64,000 nucleotides of DNA, taken from contig JBKECK010000034.1 of the NCBI GenBank assembly GCA_047974625.1, positions 1-64,000 on the forward strand, given 5' to 3'. This document shows, in pieces, positions 8,624 through 16,322 of the stretch; positions within the stretch are counted from its first letter, which is position 1; each line of letters opens with the position of its first letter. The notes under the pieces are model-generated. The model was given only the letters and a program-made list of their open reading frames with translations. It had not been told where the DNA came from and did no database searches. The translations under genes and the position numbers were made by a program. This stretch comes from CADEDH01 sp047974625. Its GTDB lineage: Bacteria; Actinomycetota; Acidimicrobiia; Acidimicrobiales; SZUA-35.

Positions 8624-9933
8624 GGGATGGTCCTCAGCTCGCTCAGGTCGATGGTCTTGTCGTCGTCCCGACGGGGCCGCCCGAACCACAACGCCAGCCC
8701 GGTGAGGCAGACGGTGAGGAACACCTCACCGACGAGGGTCGTGACGACCGCCGTCCGCCATCCACCGTTGGGCAGGAACACCAGGTTCAGCCCGAAGTTG
8801 ACCACACCGGCCGCGGCGGTGGCCGCCAGCCGCCACGGCTGCTTGTCCGAGGCCCCGAGACAGTTTCCCATCAGGTACTGGACGGCGCGAATGGTGGGCA
8901 TCACGGCCAGCCACCGGAGCACCGACACACTGTCGGCGAAGTGGTCTCCGACCAGCCACGGCAGGATCGGGGCCACCAGGAAGGCACCGACGGTCACGGC
9001 CAGCCCGAGACCGGCCACCGGCCGCAGCAGCCGGAAGGTGAGCCGGAGGGCGGAGCGGGTGCCGTGCTTCCCGGCCTCGAACAGGTCGGCGTCGCTGGCC
9101 CGCATCACGATCCGCAGGGGCAGGTAGCCGAACTGGATGATGCGGGCACCCAGACTGTAGACGCCGGCGTCGGCCTCGTGGCCGTAGCGGGCCAGGAGCG
9201 GACGATCCGAGACGTCGATGAGGCTCTCGGTGACGGCGTTGGTCGAGAACGGGAATCCCTCGGTGAGGTCCCGGCGCCGGATGCGCCACACGGCCGGGGT
9301 GGCCCCGAACACCCGCCACACGAAGACCAGGGCCAGGAAGGCAGCCAGGCCGAACGAGGCGAAGCTGGCCCAAGCCCAGTCGAGCAAGGTGCGCTCTGTG
9401 AACAGGGCGAATCCGGCCAACGCGGCGAGGCGGCACACCACGATGATGAGCCGGATCTGGGCCGACTCCTTCAGCCGGCGGGCCCCCGTGCCCAGATACA
9501 CCGCCAGCTCGCACAGCCAGAACAGGGACATCTGGGAGACGATGAGCAGGGTGTAGACGAGGGGTCCGACCGAGGGCAGGAAGGCGGGCCTGAGCGCGAT
9601 CATCACCACCGCCCCCAGAGCCGGACCGACGATGCCGATCGAGGTGGCCCGGGCCCAGGCCTCGGGCACGTCCATGCCCTGGGCCACCCGTTTCATCAAC
9701 AGGATGTGGGACCCGAAACTGGACAGCCCCGCCGCCGGAATGGCCAGGGCGATGACGGCCGACATCAGGCCGTACTCCTCGGCGCTCATCAGGTTGGCCA
9801 GGATCAGGAAGATCAGGACCGAGCTGACCAGCTGGAGCACCTCGACGACGGTGGACCACCCGGCCCGTTGCAGCATCCCTCCACCGACCCCGGCCCGTTC
9901 GACCAGACGGCCGAGCCCACCGGACGCGGTCAC
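8620..9933 (-). CDS. Polysaccharide flippase (Wzx/MOP superfamily)
   Basis: Integral membrane protein of 437 aa with about 12 to 14 hydrophobic segments and the polysaccharide-biosynthesis flippase profile. The N-terminus is RAGWSTVVEVLQLVSSVLIFLI with LMSAEEYGLMSAVIAL. The middle has FPFSTNAVTESLIDVSDRPLLARYGHEADAGVYSLGARII, which resembles the family's central conserved region. It would move undecaprenyl-linked repeat units to the outer membrane face for the polymerases. It is the only flippase in the window although there are two polymerases and three co-polymerases. GTG start. It sits between the WecG-type gene (22-base gap) and the beta-helix gene (4-base overlap), in one minus-strand operon with the epimerase. 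Confidence 0.85.
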   Translation of the reverse strand: MTASGGLGRLVERAGVGGGMLQRAGWSTVVEVLQLVSSVLIFLILANLMSAEEYGLMSAVIALAIPAAGLSSFGSHILLMKRVAQGMDVPEAWARATSIGIVGPALGAVVMIALRPAFLPSVGPLVYTLLIVSQMSLFWLCELAVYLGTGARRLKESAQIRLIIVVCRLAALAGFALFTERTLLDWAWASFASFGLAAFLALVFVWRVFGATPAVWRIRRRDLTEGFPFSTNAVTESLIDVSDRPLLARYGHEADAGVYSLGARIIQFGYLPLRIVMRASDADLFEAGKHGTRSALRLTFRLLRPVAGLGLAVTVGAFLVAPILPWLVGDHFADSVSVLRWLAVMPTIRAVQYLMGNCLGASDKQPWRLAATAAAGVVNFGLNLVFLPNGGWRTAVVTTLVGEVFLTVCLTGLALWFGRPRRDDDKTIDLSELRTIP

Positions 9934-9955
9934 CGTTCCTTCTCCGGAACGGTGA

Positions 9956-10744
9956 TCAGCGGCCCGACCACTTGGCGGGAAGGGCCTGGGCGAACCTGAC
10001 CACGAACCGGCTGTTGGTCACCAGATAGCGGCGCCACAACCGGGACGGTTCCTGGCCCAGGCGGTACAGCCACTGGAGACCGATGCGCTGCATCCAGGCC
10101 GGCGGGCTGCTCAGGTTGCCGGCGCCATAGTCGAAGGCGGCCCCCACGGCCAGCATCGCCGCGTCCACCCGCCCGCGGTGGTGGGCCACCCAGCGTTCCT
10201 GACGGGGGCAGCCCCGACCGACCAGGACCACACCGGCCCCCGACTCATTGATCCGGGCGATGTCGGCCGCGTCCTCGTCCGCGGTGGCCTCCCGGAAGCG
10301 GTCGGCCTGGACCCCGGCAATACGGACCGACGGGTACCGGCGGCAGATCTCGGCCGCGAAGGCCCGGCCGGTCTCCTCGGTCGACCCGAACAGATAGATA
10401 CCCACCCCGTCGTCAGCGGCGGCCTCGATAACCCGCCAGGTCAGATCGGGCCCGTAGACCCGGTCGATCAGGTGGGTGTCGTGCAGGCTGTTCATGGCCC
10501 AGCGGACCGGTTGCCCGTCCGGGGTGACCAGGTCGATCCGGTTTACCAGCTCCCGGAACTCACCGTCCCCGACGGCCTCCATCAGGCCGTGCACGGCCAG
10601 CGCCGACACGGCGAAGGACTGGTGCCGCCGGGCGGCGGCCATGATCTGCTCGGTGGCGTGGTCGTAGTCGGTGACGCTGATGTTCACCCCGAAGAGGTCG
10701 ACCTTGTCTCCGAGCTGGGGGTTCCGCGTCAACCCTGCGACCAT
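9956..10744 (-). CDS. WecB/TagA/CpsF family glycosyltransferase (WecG/TagA-like, GT26)
   Basis: GT26 enzyme, 262 aa, normally adding the second sugar (for example ManNAc or ManNAcA) onto polyprenyl-diphosphate-GlcNAc at the membrane. Signatures are LFGVNISVTDYDHA, VTPDGQPVRWAMNSL with the active-site Asp of the TPDG segment, YGPDLTWRVIEAAA, LFGSTEETG and GRGCPRQERWVAHH. The C-terminal basic-aromatic segment (PAWMQRIGLQWLYRLGQEPSRLWRRYL) is the family's membrane-association tail. I chose ATG 10744: residues upstream of it do not resemble the family, and the gene then overlaps the epimerase by 16 bases. Confidence 0.9.
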   Translation of the reverse strand: MVAGLTRNPQLGDKVDLFGVNISVTDYDHATEQIMAAARRHQSFAVSALAVHGLMEAVGDGEFRELVNRIDLVTPDGQPVRWAMNSLHDTHLIDRVYGPDLTWRVIEAAADDGVGIYLFGSTEETGRAFAAEICRRYPSVRIAGVQADRFREATADEDAADIARINESGAGVVLVGRGCPRQERWVAHHRGRVDAAMLAVGAAFDYGAGNLSSPPAWMQRIGLQWLYRLGQEPSRLWRRYLVTNSRFVVRFAQALPAKWSGR

Positions 10745-11796
10745 CGTTCGACCCCCGCTTCGTGAATGTCGGCCAGGATCTGCCGGATGTCGTACTGGAG
10801 CTTGAACGACGGGAAGTGATCGGCGAACTTGCGGGTGTCGGACACCCACCAGATGTGGTCGCCGACCCGGTTGTCCTCGCTGTAGCTCCAGGACAGTTCG
10901 CGCCCGGCCACCTCTTGGCACAGCTCGATCGCCTCCAGCATCGAGCAGTTGGCGTGACGGCCGCCACCGACGTTGTAGGCCTCACCGGGCCGTGGATCCT
11001 GCCGGAAGGCGTCGAACGCGTTGACCAGATCGTCGGCGTGGATATTGTCGCGCACCTGTTTGCCCTTGTACCCGAACACCGTGTACTGGTCGCCGGTGAC
11101 CGTGCACTTCATCAGGTAGGCCAGGAAACCGTGTAGCTGGGCGCCGGAGTGGCCGGGACCAGTGAGGCAGCCGCCGCGGAAGGTGCCTGTCCTGATGCCG
11201 AAGTACCGGCCGTACTCCTGGCACAGCACATCGGCGGCCACCTTGGACGCACCGAACAGGCTGTGGACCGAGGCATCGATCGACATCGTCTCGGGGATGC
11301 CGTATTCGTACCATTCGTGATCGGGGGCGAGCTCCCAGCGCTGCTCCAGCTCGACCAGCGGCAGCCGATTCGGGGTGTCGCCGTAGACCTTGTTGGTCGA
11401 GGTGAAGATGAACACGGCGTCGGGGCAATGGCGACGGGTCGCCTCCAACAGGTTGAGGGTGCCCCCGGCGTTCACGTCGAAGTCGGTGAAGGGTTCCTTG
11501 GCCGCCCAGTCGTGCGACGGTTGAGCCGCGGTGTGGACCACCAGGGTGATGTCGCCGGAATGGTCGGCGAATAGCCGATCCACGGCGTCCCGGTCCCGGA
11601 TGTCTGCCGGGACGTGCTGGTAGTTGCCCAGATCGGCGTGTTGATCGACCGCCCACCGGGTGGAGGCCTCGGGGCCAAAAAAATAGGCCCGCATGTCGTT
11701 GTCGATACCGATGACCCGGTCGAAGGTCTGAGAGAAGAACCGGACCGCTTGGGCGCCGATGAGGCCACCCGAGCCGGTGACGATTGCCGTTTCCAC
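10729..11796 (-). CDS. SDR-type NAD-dependent epimerase, CDP-paratose/tyvelose 2-epimerase-like
   Basis: Nucleotide-sugar epimerase of the extended SDR superfamily, 355 aa. The N-terminal Rossmann motif is GSGGLIGAQ. HTAAQPSHDWAAKEP and STNKVYGDTPNRLPLVELE resemble the CDP-tyvelose/paratose 2-epimerase group. The usual catalytic YxxxK is FGASK (Phe in place of Tyr) within HSLFGASKVAADVLCQEYGR. I chose GTG 11796 because it follows GAGGA at a 10-base spacing and starts right at the Rossmann strand. The presence of rfbF (18276) supports a CDP-sugar substrate, but CDP-glucose 4,6-dehydratase is not in this window, so the substrate is inferred. It is the first gene of the minus-strand epimerase-wecG-flippase-beta-helix run. 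Confidence 0.82.
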   Translation of the reverse strand: METAIVTGSGGLIGAQAVRFFSQTFDRVIGIDNDMRAYFFGPEASTRWAVDQHADLGNYQHVPADIRDRDAVDRLFADHSGDITLVVHTAAQPSHDWAAKEPFTDFDVNAGGTLNLLEATRRHCPDAVFIFTSTNKVYGDTPNRLPLVELEQRWELAPDHEWYEYGIPETMSIDASVHSLFGASKVAADVLCQEYGRYFGIRTGTFRGGCLTGPGHSGAQLHGFLAYLMKCTVTGDQYTVFGYKGKQVRDNIHADDLVNAFDAFRQDPRPGEAYNVGGGRHANCSMLEAIELCQEVAGRELSWSYSEDNRVGDHIWWVSDTRKFADHFPSFKLQYDIRQILADIHEAGVERWSQG

Positions 11797-12119
11797 CAAG
11801 AGAAAATCCTCGCTTCGCGCTCCTGCGGGCACCTGGGTGCTCGGCCCTGAACAGCCGCCCCGCCGGCCCTGATCGGGCCCGGGGCACATCCCACGCGGTC
11901 ACGAGTGTAGGAGCCGCGGGCGACGGTGGCCGTCAATCGGATGACGAAATCCACCCGGCCGGCCCGCCCGCGAGCAGAACTACCCGAAGCTCCCGACGGC
12001 CTGCCGCCCCACCCGGAACCGGCACCGATCGCGCCGTTTTCCCGGGCGCGGTCGACCGATCGGCCCCGGCCCCATCGGTGGAGGTCCGTGGCGGTCCGGC
12101 TCCCGCCTATCCGCCCCGG
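11797..12119. other. Intergenic region upstream of the epimerase operon
   Basis: This 323-bp stretch holds no convincing gene. On the minus strand TACACT (forward 11904-11909) fits an actinobacterial -10 box about 108 bases before the epimerase start. A TTGACG lies further upstream, but with a spacing of 21 bases, which is too long for a confident promoter. It also contains the 3' flank of the second beta-helix gene. Confidence 0.35.
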
Positions 12120-14165
12120 TCAGGGGATCCGGCGGGGCCGTACGTGGCGCCAGCCCAGGAAGCCCAGGCCGAGGCCGGTGGTGATCAGCACCGGGAGCAG
12201 CACCAGCAACAGGCTGCTGGGGCCCTGGCCGGCGGGCTCGCCTGGGCCCATCCCGGGCAGGGCCACCTCATCGGGGCCGGCCCCTGTGGGCACATCTGCC
12301 GACCCGCTGGGGTCGGAAACCGACGGGTCCGTCCCCCCGCCGAGGTCGGGGCCCGCCACCGGCTCCCCGCCGCCCGCACCGGTCCCGTCGTGGGTGGCCA
12401 GGGAGTCACTGACCCCGGGCTTGGTCGCCGGCCCGGTGTCCGAGGTCACGATGTCGGTGCTGATCGGATCGTCCGGCTCCGCCACGGTGGTGGTCGGGCC
12501 AGCGCTGCCGGTCGAGGTCGGGGCCGGCTCGGTAGTGAGGGATGCGGTCGTGGTCGGTCGGGCCCGGATCTGGATTGAGGTGGCCGGCGCCGTGGCCGTG
12601 ATCGGCTGGTCGAGGCCTGGCCCGCCGGAGATCGGCGCGGTCGTGGTCGACCCGGTCGTCGTGGGCTTGACGGTTGTCGGCCCGGCGGTGGCCGTTGTCG
12701 AGGTCGTTGTGGTGGCCCTGGTCGTCGGTGCGGTGGTGGGCGCGGCCGTGGTCTGGGTCGTCGGCGCGGCCGAGGTGGTGGTCGCCGCGGTCAGGGCCGC
12801 CCCCACGGCCCGGAACCCCGAGCCCGGACCAGAGCCGGCGTCGGCCGTGCCCCCGGATCCAAGGGAGGGAATGGGGCCGACGAAGTCGGCCGCGGTGACC
12901 ACGATCTCGTTGCTGGCCCGGTCGGGGCCCCGGTTGCCGGACGCCCGCACGTTGCCGGCCCCCGACGGTGTCATCTCGGCCACCCAACCCCGGGCGGTCC
13001 AGAACACGTTGTCCTGGATGAGGATCGGGTGGGGACCGAAGCCCTGGGTGGCCCGGACCCGCACGGCCCGGGTCCGGGTCGGGTCGTTCCGGAGACCCCA
13101 CACCACGTTCCCGACCACCTCGACGCCCCCGTGACCGACCCAGATGGCCCAGTCGTTGGCCCCGCCGACCCCTTTGAGGTTCTGGTTCCAGATGAGATTC
13201 CCCTCCACCCGGACCCGGTCGAGCTGGGACGGGTGGGGGTTGGGCACCGCATTGACGTAGTGGGCCGAGATGGCCCCACCGTCGACCGGGGCCAGGTCGT
13301 GGATCCGGTTGTTCCGGACAATGACCTCGGAGGTTCCCGGCTTGACGTCCACACCTTCCGCCCCGGTGTAGGAAATCTCGTTGCCGACGACGGTCACGTT
13401 GGAGGTCACGTCAAGCCATTCGTAGCCGCCGTAACCGATGTAGACGCCTTCGCCGTAGCCCGCGGCGATCTGGCCCGTCGCCGACACATTGTTGCCCTCC
13501 AACCACACATGGCTACTCGGGGCGTGGTTGCTCCAGTGCCCGGCGACGTGGATCCCGGCGTGCCCGATGTTTGTGACCACGTTGCCCGAGACCCGCACCG
13601 GGGCGGTGGAGGTGCCCCGGCACTGCTGGCACCGGATACCGAACTGTGAGTTGCGGACCCGTACCCCGACGATGGACACGTGGTCGGCGGCGATCACGTC
13701 CAGGGCGCCGACATTGTTCGACTTGTTGCCGGGGTCGATCCACACCCCGGCGTCGGAGGTGATCACGATCGGCGCCTCGGCGGTCCCGTCCCGCCCCTTC
13801 CCACCCGAGGAATCGTGGGTCCCCCGGTAGATCAACCGGGCGTTGATCGTGGCCGTCAGCCGGATCACGTCGCCGGGCATGGCCGCACCAACGGCCGCGT
13901 CCCACTGGGCGGCCGTGGCCACCAGGCGAGTGGCGCCGCCGGCGGCCGGGCGCACATTGTCACCGGCGTGGGTGTCGGCCGGCGGCGGCCGGTCCCCCTC
14001 CCGGTCGTCGGGTCCGGCGATGACCACCACGAGGGCGGCGAGGAGGACGATCAGGGCGGTGACGGCGGCCGCGATGCGGGTCCGCCGGCTCGATCGCGGT
14101 TGTGGCCCGTCCGCCGGGCTCGCGGGCCCGTCGTCCGGGTTGGTGGGCCCACTGGGCGCGTTCAT
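12120..14165 (-). CDS. Cell-surface right-handed parallel beta-helix protein with Thr-rich stalk and C-terminal membrane anchor, copy 2
   Basis: Predicted surface protein, 681 aa. A signal-anchor helix at about residues 33-53 (AAAVTALIVLLAALVVVIAG) is followed by beta-helix rungs up to about residue 430 (VWIDPGNKSNNVGALDVIAAD, NNRIHDLAPVDGGAISAHYV, GNVVWGLRN). Then comes a roughly 150-residue Thr/Ala/Pro-rich linker. A C-terminal hydrophobic helix (SSLLLVLLPVLITTGLGLGFL) ends in the basic tail RHVRPRRIP. This tripartite tail resembles sortase or membrane-anchored wall proteins; LPGMG sits before the helix, without the canonical LPxTG Thr. I chose ATG 14165 because upstream residues are not protein-like. 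It is divergent from the second co-polymerase, suggesting action on the same polymer. Enzymatic activity is not established. Confidence 0.8.
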   Translation of the reverse strand: MNAPSGPTNPDDGPASPADGPQPRSSRRTRIAAAVTALIVLLAALVVVIAGPDDREGDRPPPADTHAGDNVRPAAGGATRLVATAAQWDAAVGAAMPGDVIRLTATINARLIYRGTHDSSGGKGRDGTAEAPIVITSDAGVWIDPGNKSNNVGALDVIAADHVSIVGVRVRNSQFGIRCQQCRGTSTAPVRVSGNVVTNIGHAGIHVAGHWSNHAPSSHVWLEGNNVSATGQIAAGYGEGVYIGYGGYEWLDVTSNVTVVGNEISYTGAEGVDVKPGTSEVIVRNNRIHDLAPVDGGAISAHYVNAVPNPHPSQLDRVRVEGNLIWNQNLKGVGGANDWAIWVGHGGVEVVGNVVWGLRNDPTRTRAVRVRATQGFGPHPILIQDNVFWTARGWVAEMTPSGAGNVRASGNRGPDRASNEIVVTAADFVGPIPSLGSGGTADAGSGPGSGFRAVGAALTAATTTSAAPTTQTTAAPTTAPTTRATTTTSTTATAGPTTVKPTTTGSTTTAPISGGPGLDQPITATAPATSIQIRARPTTTASLTTEPAPTSTGSAGPTTTVAEPDDPISTDIVTSDTGPATKPGVSDSLATHDGTGAGGGEPVAGPDLGGGTDPSVSDPSGSADVPTGAGPDEVALPGMGPGEPAGQGPSSLLLVLLPVLITTGLGLGFLGWRHVRPRRIP

Positions 14166-14268
14166 GCACCCCTTGTCGACCGGAGGACGCTCACACTTGA
14201 CCCACTCCGGACCGGAAGATCGGCCCCACCGACGTTTCCCCCGGTCGCAGACGGGCAGGTTCTCCCGC

Positions 14269-14297
14269 GAGACACCGTCGGCGGGCCCCGGTACAGT
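14269..14297 (+). promoter_or_regulatory. Candidate sigma70-type promoter of co-polymerase 2
   Basis: GAGACA (14269-14274), a 17-base spacer and TACAGT (14292-14297) fit the actinobacterial -35/-10 pattern. The -10 is a perfect TANNNT and the -35 matches the GACA half. It would give a leader of about 50 bases before GTG 14356. It is the best match in the 190-bp divergent gap shared with the beta-helix gene. Confidence 0.4.
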
Positions 14298-14355
14298 AGC
14301 CGCCTCAGGTGCTGCGGACCCGCCGCCGCGCAGCCACCCATTGGGGGTGATCATC

Positions 14356-16104
14356 GTGCCGCCATCGACGCCGCCGCCGTATCGCGTCGAAGACGAGCTG
14401 GAACTCGCCGACTATCTCGCCATCCTGCGTCGCCGCGCCCGGTGGGTGGTGGCGAGCGTGGTGGTGGTGGTCGCCGCCGCCACCGCGCTGACCGTGACGT
14501 CCGTCCCTCGGTACGAGGCCACCGCCAAGGTGAGCCTCGGCGAGTCGGCGGCCCAGGAGGCCATCCGTTCCGCCGGCCCGGTCAACGGCGCCACCGCCGC
14601 CCGTGAGCTGACCAACGAGGTCAATCTGGCCCTCGGCGACCATGTCACCGACGAGGTCACCGCCCGCTTGGGTCACACCCCCGAGATCGAGGTCACGGCC
14701 GAGGAGTCGTCGGATGCCCTGAGCTTCACGGCCAGCGCCGGCAACGGGGAGGACGCGGCCGCCGGGGCGAACGCCTGGGCCGAATCCTACGTGGACACCA
14801 AGCGCACCCAGGCGACGGACTCGATCGACGGTGCGCTGCAGGCCTTCGAAACCGACCTGTCGGAGCTCCGCCAGAAGCGGCAGGACCTCCGGGCCCCAGT
14901 GGACGAGCTCGAGCTCCAGCTCGCGTCCACCACTGACGAGGAGGTCCGCCAGACCCTCGAGGCCCAGATCGTGGTGGCCAACGCCGACATCTCCGCCGAG
15001 CTCGACCTGATCGACGCCCGGATCACCGCCGTGGCCCAGAGCGTGACCGACCTGGAGCTGAACAGCCGCCTGGCCGCCAACGGCACCGCCTCGGTGATCC
15101 AGGTGGCGGCCGCCCCCCTGGCCCCCTCCAACGCGTCGCTGACCCGCAACCTGATGCTCGCCCTGGTGGTGGGCCTCATCCTCGGGGTTGCGGTAGCCCT
15201 CGTGGTCGAGAACCTCGACACGTCCATAGACAGTGCGGCCGATCTGGACGGAACCGGCCTGCCCGTGTTCGGTGAGATCCCCGCACCCCGGCGCCGCACC
15301 TCGGAGGCCGAGCTGCCGCTGACCACCCTCAGGTCACCCAGCGGGCCCATGGCCGAGGCGTACGCCAAGGTCCGCACCGCAGTGGAGTTCTCGATGGTCG
15401 GCCGGCCCATGCGGACCATCATGGTGACCAGCACCCACCAGTCCGAGGGCAAGACGACCCTGGCCACGAACCTGGCCGTCGCCCTGGGAACCGACCACCG
15501 GCGGGTAGCCCTCCTCGACGTGGACTTCCGGCGGTCCCGGCTGCACAAGATCGCCGGTACCCACCAGTCGCCCGGCCTCACCGACCACATCCTGGCCGGC
15601 CGGTCCCTGGCCGAGTCGGCCGTACAGCTCGACGGTCACCGGTCGGGCAACGTCATCGTCATCCCGGCCGGCACCGCTCCGCCCGATCCGGCCAGCTTCG
15701 TGTCCAGCAACGGCTTCGGGGCCGTCGTGGAGCGGATCGCCGCCGAGGCCGACCTGGTGATCCTGGACGCCCCCCCGGTGATGCCGGTGGCCGACGCCCT
15801 GGCCATGGCCCGGTGGGTGGACGGGGTCCTCGTGGTCGTCCGGGCCGGATCGACCGACCAGAAGGCGCTGGCCACCACCCTCGGCTCGCTACGCCAGGTG
15901 GGGGCCACGGTAATCGGGCTCGTCCTGATCGGAGCCAAGCGGCCGGCCGCGGCCTACCAGTACTACCAGGACGACGACCACCAGGACGCGAGCCCGGCGC
16001 CGGGGTCGAATCGGCTCGGTCCGGTGGAGACCGCCGAGCCGGTGATGGACCTCCGGTCCGACATTCCCCATCGCCCCGATCCACCCCTCTCCGAAGTTCG
16101 ATAG
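14356..16104 (+). CDS. Wzz/BY-kinase fusion: polysaccharide co-polymerase and tyrosine autokinase (copy 2)
   Basis: Same architecture as the gene at 3804, 582 aa. A first helix near residues 30-50 (RWVVASVVVVVAAATALTV) precedes a Wzz domain with a coiled-coil section (about residues 155-220), and a second helix follows (LMLALVVGLILGVAVALVV). The kinase has Walker A HQSEGKTTLATNLA (GKT near residue 364), Walker A' VALLDVDFRRSRL and Walker B LVILDAPPV. The C-terminal cluster YQYYQDDDH contains three tyrosines. GTG 14356 is preferred because the purine run GGGGG (14343-14347) lies 8 bases upstream; GTG 14347 is possible. The sugar transferase gene follows after 218 bases. It probably sets chain length for a second polymer or acts as a paralogous regulator. 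Confidence 0.88.
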   Translation: MPPSTPPPYRVEDELELADYLAILRRRARWVVASVVVVVAAATALTVTSVPRYEATAKVSLGESAAQEAIRSAGPVNGATAARELTNEVNLALGDHVTDEVTARLGHTPEIEVTAEESSDALSFTASAGNGEDAAAGANAWAESYVDTKRTQATDSIDGALQAFETDLSELRQKRQDLRAPVDELELQLASTTDEEVRQTLEAQIVVANADISAELDLIDARITAVAQSVTDLELNSRLAANGTASVIQVAAAPLAPSNASLTRNLMLALVVGLILGVAVALVVENLDTSIDSAADLDGTGLPVFGEIPAPRRRTSEAELPLTTLRSPSGPMAEAYAKVRTAVEFSMVGRPMRTIMVTSTHQSEGKTTLATNLAVALGTDHRRVALLDVDFRRSRLHKIAGTHQSPGLTDHILAGRSLAESAVQLDGHRSGNVIVIPAGTAPPDPASFVSSNGFGAVVERIAAEADLVILDAPPVMPVADALAMARWVDGVLVVVRAGSTDQKALATTLGSLRQVGATVIGLVLIGAKRPAAAYQYYQDDDHQDASPAPGSNRLGPVETAEPVMDLRSDIPHRPDPPLSEVR

Positions 16105-16201
16105 GTGATTTCATTAGCCCCTTCTCAAACCGGGGACGACCACCTCGATCCTTGACACCGCACCCGCTCTGACCGGCCCGTACGCTCACCCACGGCCACT
16201 G

Positions 16202-16260
16202 GTCCAACATGCTTGGACACGCGTGGGCAGAACCCCCTAACCCCTTGGGCGCCGCCAAGG
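16202..16260. promoter_or_regulatory. Two perfect inverted repeats between co-polymerase 2 and the sugar transferase
   Basis: GTCCAA-CATGC-TTGGAC (16202-16218) and CCTTGG-GCGCCG-CCAAGG (16243-16260) are both perfect 6-bp inverted repeats with short spacers, 25 bases apart, in a 218-bp gap. The first looks like a dimeric-repressor operator. The second could be a terminator for the upstream gene, an attenuator or a second operator. No convincing -10/-35 pair was found nearby. Confidence 0.45.
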
Positions 16261-16322
16261 AATCTGAATCAACGTGCTAGAAATAAGGCGTCAGGAGGGC
16301 GGCAACGGCGTAGGGCTGGTCG

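Noticed and set aside
16153..16188. TTGACA followed by TACGCT as a promoter for the sugar transferase
   Set aside because: The spacer is 23 bases, too long for a sigma70-type promoter.
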